Of a DNA stretch of 6,705 nt, positions 1 through 5,479 are shown piece by piece. The first letter of the stretch is position 1; every line of letters begins with the position of its first letter. A model generated the notes under the pieces. It did no database searches. It was given only the letters and a program-made list of their open reading frames with translations, and was not told the DNA's origin. The DNA comes from Sphingomonadales bacterium (GTDB taxonomy: Bacteria; Pseudomonadota; Alphaproteobacteria; Sphingomonadales; Sphingomonadaceae). A program made the position numbers and the translations under genes. The stretch covers positions 1 through 6,705 of the forward strand of contig JAGXGT010000131.1 in NCBI GenBank assembly GCA_024636595.1, given 5' to 3'.

Positions 1-747
1 AACCAGCTGGAGCAATTGCGTCAGAGGATCATTGCGCATCATCACCTTGAACCGATGAACGCCGAAGAAATTGAGCCCTATGTCACCCATCGGCTGTCCA
101 AAAGCGGCTGGTCCGGGCGGCCCAAAATCACCGCGAGCGTGTTTCGCGTGCTCTATGCAGAAACCGATGGCGTTCCCCGCAAGATCAATGCGCTGATGAG
201 CCGGATTTTGTTGATGGGATCGATCGAGCATGCCGAAACGATCGACCAGGCGATGGTTGAAAGGGTGCTCGCCGATTTGAAGGGCGAGGACGTAGAAATT
301 GCTGCGCCACCGACCGCTTCAACCGAACCAGAAAACCCGCTGTGGGAAAAGCCCAAACGGGATTATGAACTGGCGGCTGAACGGGCGCCTGAAGCGCCGG
401 CGCAACCGTCGGAATCGCGAGCGGAACCAACTTCGGCGCAGGAACATGAAATCGTAAATCTGCATGTTCCGGAAGCGCCACCACAAGCATGGCAACCCGA
501 ACAAAAGTTTAGCGAAGCACCAACCGCCACATATGCTGAGGCTGAGCAAGGTGTGGTGTCTGCGCCGCCCGCAGACAAAGCGACTGCGGAGCGGGTCGAT
601 ATCATGGCCGAGCGGCTGACGGCACTGGAAAACAGGATGAATGGTCAGGAAGAAAATCTGCACCGCGTCTTGACCATGCTCATAGAATGGGTCGAGAATG
701 ATGTCCGGAGCAAGGAAAGCTATATCAATGCAGGACGCGCGGCCTGA
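1..747 (+). CDS. XrtA-associated AAA+ ATPase (ExeA/GspA-like), C-terminal part, 5' truncated
   Basis: The reading frame is open from base 1, so the start lies outside the window; a TTG at 16 is internal. There are 248 visible residues. The first ~95 look like the end of an AAA+ module of the ExeA/general-secretion ATPase type: LEQLRQRIIAHHHL, then a Tyr-Val-x-His-Arg-Leu segment, and GVPRKIN at residues 57-63, which matches the sensor-2 GxPRxIN motif of this family. Walker A and B must lie upstream. Residues ~98-190 form a low-complexity linker rich in Pro, Ala and Glu, followed by a probable coiled coil (~195-232, VDIMAERLTALENRM onwards). In XrtA loci (TIGR03015-type) this ATPase lies beside chain-length and export genes and is thought to power or regulate polysaccharide assembly; its exact job is not established. 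The last 20 bases overlap the deacetylase. Family call is confident, the role of the tail is unknown. Confidence 0.88.
   Translation, partial: NQLEQLRQRIIAHHHLEPMNAEEIEPYVTHRLSKSGWSGRPKITASVFRVLYAETDGVPRKINALMSRILLMGSIEHAETIDQAMVERVLADLKGEDVEIAAPPTASTEPENPLWEKPKRDYELAAERAPEAPAQPSESRAEPTSAQEHEIVNLHVPEAPPQAWQPEQKFSEAPTATYAEAEQGVVSAPPADKATAERVDIMAERLTALENRMNGQEENLHRVLTMLIEWVENDVRSKESYINAGRAA
712..716 (+). promoter_or_regulatory. Ribosome binding site (AAGGA) for the deacetylase
   Basis: AAGGA, continuing as AAGGAAAG to 719, lies inside the end of the ATPase gene and 11 bases before the ATG at 728. It favours that start over the tandem ATGs at 698 and 701, which have no clear purine-rich site in front. 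The spacing is somewhat long, so the choice is not certain. Confidence 0.5.
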
Positions 748-1624
748 AACTTTCGTCACGGCGAGAAAAGCGGATGCTTTGCTCAACGCCATGTCTGTCG
801 ATATCGAGGACTGGTTTCAGGTGGGAGCCTTTGAGACGGTCATTGATCGTGCCGACTGGGATCAGCTCGAGCATCGGGTAGAGCGCAACACCAATGATGT
901 GCTGTCGCTATTCGACGAAGCGGGGATCAAGGCGACCTTTTTCATCCTCGGTTGGGTGGCCGAGCGCTATCCGCAATTGATGCAGAAAATCGCCGCAGCT
1001 GGCCATGAAATCGCCAATCATGGCTATGATCATGCCAGGGTCTTCACACTGTCGCCTGATCAGTTTCGGGCGGACCTGGATCGCAGCCGGAAAATCCTTG
1101 AAGACACCTCCGGTCAAAGCGTCACGGGATATCGGGCGCCGAGCTTCTCGATCGATCAGCGGGCGCCATGGGCGCACGCGATACTGGCCGAGCAGGGCTA
1201 TGCTTATTCCTCCAGCGTCGCACCGATTCATCATGATCATTATGGTTGGGCAGGATCACCGAGATTTGCCTGGAAGCCGGTGGATCAATCCGATTTCATT
1301 GAGCTGCCGGTGACGACTGTGAAGCTGGGCAACAAGGTGCTGGCTGCTGGCGGAGGCGGATTCTTCCGGCTCTTGCCTTATCCGTTATACGAGCGATCCA
1401 TTCGAAAAATGCAGCGCGATGACGGCCATGGCGCGATATTTTATTTTCATCCATGGGAGATCGATCCCGAGCAACCACGCGTCAGCAATGCGCCGATCCG
1501 GTCCAAACTGCGGCACTATACGAATTTGAAAGTGATGCGCGCGAAATTGCTCCGGGCCGGTCAGGATTTTCAATGGGGCAGAGTCGATGAACTGGCGGCG
1601 CTGGAAGCGGGGTTGATGGAATGA
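728..1624 (+). CDS. XrtA/PEP-CTERM-associated polysaccharide deacetylase (NodB fold, DUF3473)
   Basis: 298 residues from the ATG at 728. It probably removes N- or O-acetyl groups from the exopolysaccharide made by this locus. The N terminus carries NAMSVDIEDWFQVGAFE (residues 20-36), the typical opening of the XrtA-associated deacetylases (TIGR03006), with acidic residues D25, E27 and D28 at the place of NodB motif 1. HEIANHGYDH (93-102) holds the metal-binding pair H98 and H102. RAPSFS (136-141) is motif 3, and FYFHPWEID (238-246) contributes the late catalytic His 241 and continues into the C-terminal DUF3473 part. No signal peptide or membrane segment is visible, so a cytoplasmic place is possible. 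An ATG at 698 in the same frame would add ten residues that match nothing I know. The gene overlaps the ATPase by 20 bases and the FemAB gene by ATGA. The sugar substrate cannot be read from the sequence. Confidence 0.93.
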   Translation: MQDARPETFVTARKADALLNAMSVDIEDWFQVGAFETVIDRADWDQLEHRVERNTNDVLSLFDEAGIKATFFILGWVAERYPQLMQKIAAAGHEIANHGYDHARVFTLSPDQFRADLDRSRKILEDTSGQSVTGYRAPSFSIDQRAPWAHAILAEQGYAYSSSVAPIHHDHYGWAGSPRFAWKPVDQSDFIELPVTTVKLGNKVLAAGGGGFFRLLPYPLYERSIRKMQRDDGHGAIFYFHPWEIDPEQPRVSNAPIRSKLRHYTNLKVMRAKLLRAGQDFQWGRVDELAALEAGLME

Positions 1625-2697
1625 ATATGGCGTTCAAGCCCAAAGTCATGACTGTTCGCGTGCTCGAGCGGCCCGAGGCGAATGAAATCGCTCGGATCGA
1701 AGCATTCGTTGCCGCCGCCGCATCGGAAGGCACGGCCTTTCATCGGCCCGCATGGGTGCTGTCAGTCAGTAAGGCCTGGGGTCATGAATGGCGGTTTTTG
1801 CTGGCGGAAGATGGTGATGGAATATTGCAAGGCATACTCCCGCTCAACCTGATCCATTCCCCATTATTTGGCCGGGCTCTGGTTTCCTCGGGATTTGCCG
1901 TCGGCGGCGGAATATTGGCGAACAATGATCAAGCGATACAATTGCTCGCCGACGAAGCGTGGCGCTTCGCGGAGCGGAATAGTTTCCCGTCCGTTGAATT
2001 ACGCGGCGGGCCAGTACCCGATCGTCGCTGGCAGCATGTTGATGGCGTCTATGCCGGATTTGTCAAACCATTGGCCGAGGACGACGAAAGTCAGCTGTTG
2101 GATATTCCTAGAAAGCAGCGGGCAGAGGTACGCAAGGGATTGAAGAATGAATTGACAGTGCGCGTCGGAACGCAGCCGGAAGACCGGGAAGACCATTATG
2201 CGGTCTATGCCGAAAGCGTCCGTAATTTAGGTACGCCCGTATTCCCCAAGGCCCTGTTCGATGAAGTGCTCGATGGATTTGGTGAGAATGCAGATATTCT
2301 GACAGTGCTGCACGAAGATCATCCGGTCGCCAGTGTTCTCAGTATCTATCATCAACAAGCAGTGATGCCATATTGGGGCGGCGGTACATGGGATGCGCGG
2401 CGGCTTCGGGCGAATGATATCATGTATTATGCGTTGATGAATCACGCCAGGGAGAGGGGATACACATCTTTTGATTTTGGTCGTTCCAAAATTGGCACCG
2501 GCGCATTTTCGTTCAAAAAGAACTGGGGCTTCGAGCCGCAGCCGCTGTCCTATGGAACGCGGACAATCGATGGTGGAGAAGCGCGAGACGTCAATCCGAT
2601 GAGTCCCAAATATCGCGCTCAGGTAGCGCTGTGGCAGCGACTGCCCTTGCCGGTGGCGAACAGACTGGGTCCCATGATCGCCAAGGGACTCGGTTGA
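1621..2697 (+). CDS. FemAB family XrtA/PEP-CTERM system-associated protein (GNAT-like acyltransferase)
   Basis: 358 residues. It resembles the FemAB-related proteins found in exosortase loci (TIGR03019), which carry tandem GNAT-type folds. True FemAB enzymes add amino acids from aminoacyl-tRNA to peptidoglycan bridges; the relatives in polysaccharide operons probably transfer an acyl or aminoacyl group to a sugar or lipid-linked intermediate, but the reaction is not known. Visible marks are an N-terminal AFHRPAWVLSV stretch (39-49), a basic IPRKQRAEVRKGLKN segment (162-176) typical of the first half, YWGGGTWDARRL (251-262), and the strongly conserved C-terminal FDFGRSKIGTGAFSFKKNWG (284-303). 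No signal peptide or membrane helix is evident. The ATG at 1621 overlaps the deacetylase stop (ATGA); an ATG at 1627 is a possible alternative. The stop shares one base with the next start. The family call is firm, the substrate open. Confidence 0.92.
   Translation: MNMAFKPKVMTVRVLERPEANEIARIEAFVAAAASEGTAFHRPAWVLSVSKAWGHEWRFLLAEDGDGILQGILPLNLIHSPLFGRALVSSGFAVGGGILANNDQAIQLLADEAWRFAERNSFPSVELRGGPVPDRRWQHVDGVYAGFVKPLAEDDESQLLDIPRKQRAEVRKGLKNELTVRVGTQPEDREDHYAVYAESVRNLGTPVFPKALFDEVLDGFGENADILTVLHEDHPVASVLSIYHQQAVMPYWGGGTWDARRLRANDIMYYALMNHARERGYTSFDFGRSKIGTGAFSFKKNWGFEPQPLSYGTRTIDGGEARDVNPMSPKYRAQVALWQRLPLPVANRLGPMIAKGLG
2683..2688 (+). promoter_or_regulatory. Ribosome binding site (AAGGGA) for the glycosyltransferase
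   Basis: AAGGGA sits 8 bases before the ATG at 2697, inside the last codons of the FemAB gene. It decides the start: the same frame is open back to 2631, but the added 22 residues overlap the upstream gene and are unlike the family, whereas the start at 2697 gives the typical MGEILFLAHRVPWPPNRGDK. Confidence 0.75.
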
Positions 2698-3920
2698 TGG
2701 GTGAAATTTTGTTCCTGGCGCACCGCGTCCCCTGGCCGCCCAATCGCGGCGACAAGATCCGGTCGCATCATTTTCTGCAGAAGCTGATGGACTGCGCGCC
2801 GGTCCACGTCGCCTGTTTCGCCGAGGACGAGAGCGAAAGGCAGCTGGGCTGGGAACGCAAAGCGGAGCTGGCATCTTGCGAAATCGTGTTGCGGACAAAG
2901 CCGCAATGGCTGGGCGGGATCGAAGCCATCGTTACCGGCAAACCGGTTTCGCTGACATGCTTCGACAGTTCCGAAATCCGGGACTATGTCGCGCGCGTCA
3001 TCGCCACGCGACCGATTGATTGCATCTTCATATTCTCCGGACAGATGGCGCAGTTCATCCCGGCGGATTTTGACGGTCGCGTCGTGATGGACTTTGGCGA
3101 TGTCGATAGCGCCAAATTTGAAAGCTATGCCGAAGACGGTTCGGGGCCAATGGCCAAGGTCAATCGAAGGGAAGGGCGTTTGCTGAAAACGTTCGAGAAA
3201 GATATTGCCGGACGAGCCGACCAGAGTCTGTTTGTCAGCGAAGCAGAGGCGAGGTTGTTCCGTGCGCGTTCGGGACTGACGGATGACAGCGTCAAGGCTA
3301 TGAGCAACGGGATTGATCTGGACTTTTACGACGCATCGGGTGTGAAGCCCGCAGAGCTTGAAAATTCCGGACCGCTGATCCTGTTCACCGGTCAGATGGA
3401 CTATCAGCCGAATGTCCAGGCTGTGCAGAGCTTCAGCACCCAGGTGATGCCGGATATTATTGCGCGCCATCCTGACGCACGCTTTGTCATTGTCGGGCGC
3501 GCACCCGTGGACAAGGTCAAGCAGCTCGATGGTAAGAATGGCACGATGGTCATTGGAAGTGTCGATGATATTCGCAGCTGGATCATCGCTGCCGATGTGG
3601 TGGTTGCTCCGTTGCGGATTGCTCGCGGTATCCAGAACAAGGTGCTCGAGGCGATGGCAATGGCGAAGCCAGTGGTTGCATCGGCATGTGCCGCCGAAGG
3701 GATAAACGCAATCGATGGCGAGCATTTTCTGATTGCCGCATCGGTAAAGGAAGAAGCGCGGCTGGTCTGCGAATTGCTCGACAATCCACAGCGAGCCAAG
3801 CGGCTGGGCAAGCAGGCCCGGCACCTGATCCATGCGCAATATTCATGGGCAACGCAGCTCGCTGGACTGCCGGCCTTGTGCGGATTGGCGGAACCGATGA
3901 TAGCGGAGGCAGCAGCATGA
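2697..3920 (+). CDS. TIGR03087 family PEP-CTERM/XrtA system glycosyltransferase (GT4-like, GT-B fold)
   Basis: 407 residues. It is a probable cytoplasmic or peripheral-membrane sugar transferase that adds a residue to the lipid-linked repeat unit of the exopolysaccharide; donor and acceptor are not predictable. The N terminus FLAHRVPWPPNRGDKIRSHH (6-25) is the signature of this XrtA-linked family, with the glycine-rich, basic loop of the acceptor domain. The donor-binding half shows SNGID (203-207), TGQMDYQPN (231-239), FVIVGRAP (263-270), and PLRIARGIQNKVLEAMAMAK (305-324) followed by PVV. The last block is the GT4 loop with K315 and E318 that holds the nucleotide-sugar phosphates and ribose in this class. 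The stop-start junction with the FemAB gene is TGATG and the junction with the exosortase is ATGA, so translation is likely coupled on both sides. Length is normal and the gene looks intact. Confidence 0.94.
   Translation: MGEILFLAHRVPWPPNRGDKIRSHHFLQKLMDCAPVHVACFAEDESERQLGWERKAELASCEIVLRTKPQWLGGIEAIVTGKPVSLTCFDSSEIRDYVARVIATRPIDCIFIFSGQMAQFIPADFDGRVVMDFGDVDSAKFESYAEDGSGPMAKVNRREGRLLKTFEKDIAGRADQSLFVSEAEARLFRARSGLTDDSVKAMSNGIDLDFYDASGVKPAELENSGPLILFTGQMDYQPNVQAVQSFSTQVMPDIIARHPDARFVIVGRAPVDKVKQLDGKNGTMVIGSVDDIRSWIIAADVVVAPLRIARGIQNKVLEAMAMAKPVVASACAAEGINAIDGEHFLIAASVKEEARLVCELLDNPQRAKRLGKQARHLIHAQYSWATQLAGLPALCGLAEPMIAEAAA
3905..3909 (+). promoter_or_regulatory. Ribosome binding site (GGAGG) for the exosortase
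   Basis: GGAGG, a full Shine-Dalgarno core, lies 7 bases before the ATG at 3917 within the end of the glycosyltransferase gene. It is the strongest site in the window. It decides the start at 3917 against the far upstream in-frame ATG at 3686, which would overlap the glycosyltransferase by 235 bases. Confidence 0.85.
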
Positions 3921-5470
3921 CGAGCGCGGCGGCGGATCAGATCGCAAGCAGGTCGCAGCCTGCTGTTTCTCCCTCGCTCTGGGCGACCCATCTGAAATGG
4001 CTGGGGTTTGCCAGTCTGGCCATCCTGGCTGTCTTCTGGCGAGACGCCGCAGATATGGTGCGGACCTGGTGGACGATTTCGACCTATAATCACTGCCTGC
4101 TGATCGTGCCGATCCTTTACTGGCTAGTGCACCAGCGGCGGGATGAACTGGCGAAACTGACACCGGAAATATGGTTGCCGGGATTGTTTTTGACCAGCGT
4201 CGCGTCGCTCGGATGGTTGCTTGGCGAAGCGGCTGGCGTAGCCTTTGCGCGCCAGCTCGGCCTGCTGATGATGCTGCAGGGTGCAGTGGTGACATTGCTC
4301 GGACCGACGGTCACGCGCGGGCTGATCTTCCCGCTGGGGTTCAGCTTTTTCCTGGTCCCGTTTGGCGAGGCATTCGTGCCATTCCTGCAAATGGTCACCG
4401 CCAAATTGTCGATGGTATTTCTCGGTTGGGCCGATATCCCGGCCTTTATCGACGGGATTTTCATATCGACGCCGACCGGCTATTTCAAAGTGGCCGAGGC
4501 CTGTTCCGGGATCAAATTCCTGATCGCGATGCTCGCTTATGGCGCACTGGTCAGCAATGTCTGTTTCCAGAGCTGGAACCGCCGGATATTGTTCATGGCC
4601 GCAGCGGTGATTGTGCCGGTCATCGCCAATGGCATCCGCGCCTTTGGCACCATCTATATCGCCCATCACACGACGCTCGATTTTGCCGCCGGCTTTGATC
4701 ATATCTTCTACGGCTGGTTCTTCTTCGCCTTCGTACTGATCCTGGTCATGGCCATTGGCTGGCCTTTTTTTGATCGCAGCATCGATGATCCTATGATTGA
4801 TGGTGATCGCTTGCGCCGGAAGCAGACTATCCAGACAACCGCCCAAAAACCCGCGACAGTGATGGCCGCAATGGCCGCTATCGTTCTTGTTCCCGTACTC
4901 TGGACGTCGATACTGGCCGCTCAGACATCGCCGGTCCCGGACCGAATCGAACTGCCGGAAGTGTCCGGTTGGGAGATCGTCGACTATCAACCCCTTTACC
5001 CCTGGAAGCCGCAATTTGACGGTGCCAGTCATCAGCTTCTCGGGCGCTACCGCAATCGCGAGACCGGCGAGCAGGTCGATCTGTCGATCGCGGTATACGA
5101 CCGTCAGGCAGAAGGTCGGGAAATGGTCGGCTATGGGCAGGGCGCTCTGGTTCCGGAATCGGGCTGGTCGCGCAATCGCGCTCTCGATGCGCCGGCAGGT
5201 GCGGATGCGATGGAATTGATCGCGCCCGGGCCAGTGGTGCGTGACGTGGTCTCTTTTTACCGGATCGGTGATACGCTCACGGGCAGCGCCACGGCGGTGA
5301 AGCTGGAGACGCTGAAGAGCAATATATTCGGCGGGCCGCAACAGGCCGTGGCGATATTGGTGTCGTCAGAGGCAAATGGCGACGAATCACCGCTCGATTC
5401 GATCAATGCCTTTCTCACTGATTTGGGACCAGTCGACAAATTGGCTGACGCGATGGCGGGGCTGCGCTAG
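3917..5470 (+). CDS. xrtA: Exosortase A fused to an EpsI-type domain
   Basis: 517 residues. Exosortase A is an integral inner-membrane cysteine protease/transpeptidase-like enzyme that recognises the C-terminal PEP-CTERM tail of secreted proteins and is linked to exopolysaccharide production. Residues ~26-285 form the hydrophobic core with about eight membrane segments. The proposed catalytic triad is intact: C196 in VAEACSGIKF, R241 in IANGIRAFG and H262 in GFDHIFYGW. After a polar, basic cytoplasmic-looking linker (~286-313), a further membrane helix (~314-334) leads to a soluble, probably periplasmic EpsI-like domain (~345-517) with SGWEIVDYQPLYPW (350-363) and VDLSIAVYDRQAEGREMVGY (387-406). 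EpsI is a separate protein in some loci; here it is in one frame with no break. The gene overlaps the glycosyltransferase by ATGA. The role of EpsI is not settled. The exosortase call is very sure, the boundaries are approximate. Confidence 0.96.
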   Translation: MTSAAADQIASRSQPAVSPSLWATHLKWLGFASLAILAVFWRDAADMVRTWWTISTYNHCLLIVPILYWLVHQRRDELAKLTPEIWLPGLFLTSVASLGWLLGEAAGVAFARQLGLLMMLQGAVVTLLGPTVTRGLIFPLGFSFFLVPFGEAFVPFLQMVTAKLSMVFLGWADIPAFIDGIFISTPTGYFKVAEACSGIKFLIAMLAYGALVSNVCFQSWNRRILFMAAAVIVPVIANGIRAFGTIYIAHHTTLDFAAGFDHIFYGWFFFAFVLILVMAIGWPFFDRSIDDPMIDGDRLRRKQTIQTTAQKPATVMAAMAAIVLVPVLWTSILAAQTSPVPDRIELPEVSGWEIVDYQPLYPWKPQFDGASHQLLGRYRNRETGEQVDLSIAVYDRQAEGREMVGYGQGALVPESGWSRNRALDAPAGADAMELIAPGPVVRDVVSFYRIGDTLTGSATAVKLETLKSNIFGGPQQAVAILVSSEANGDESPLDSINAFLTDLGPVDKLADAMAGLR

Positions 5471-5472
5471 GG
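5469..5472 (+). promoter_or_regulatory. Weak ribosome binding site (AGGG) overlapping the exosortase stop codon
   Basis: AGGG begins in the TAG stop of the exosortase gene and lies 7 bases before the ATG at 5480. It is a short match, so the downstream gene may depend partly on ribosomes ending on the exosortase frame. Confidence 0.45.
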
Positions 5473-5479
5473 CACACCC

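Noticed and set aside
319..792. Minus-strand open frame opposite the ATPase linker
   Set aside because: Its Phe/Arg/Cys-rich sequence is the complement of the Pro/Ala/Glu-rich linker codons, not a protein-like composition.
1233..1240. Perfect short palindrome ATGATCAT as a possible operator
   Set aside because: It lies deep in the deacetylase coding region, comes from His/Asp codons, and has no second copy or promoter context.
2631..2696. In-frame N-terminal extension of the glycosyltransferase
   Set aside because: It overlaps the FemAB gene and puts 22 unrelated residues before the typical family N terminus; the AAGGGA site supports 2697.
2619..3839. Minus-strand open frame of 406 codons opposite the glycosyltransferase
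   Set aside because: It mirrors a strongly supported + strand gene, is rich in His/Arg/Gln/Cys without any recognisable domain, and has the look of an antisense shadow in GC-rich coding DNA.
3686..3916. In-frame N-terminal extension of the exosortase
   Set aside because: It would overlap the well-conserved end of the glycosyltransferase by more than 230 bases, resembles no exosortase N terminus, and the strong GGAGG site points to 3917.
4124..5341. Minus-strand open frame of 405 codons opposite the exosortase
   Set aside because: The opposite strand encodes a clear exosortase-EpsI protein with intact catalytic residues; the antisense product is a low-information, Arg/His-rich sequence with no motif.
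5471..5479. Possible terminator or promoter between the exosortase and amidotransferase genes
   Set aside because: Nine bases are too few for either, and no hairpin with a T run is visible.
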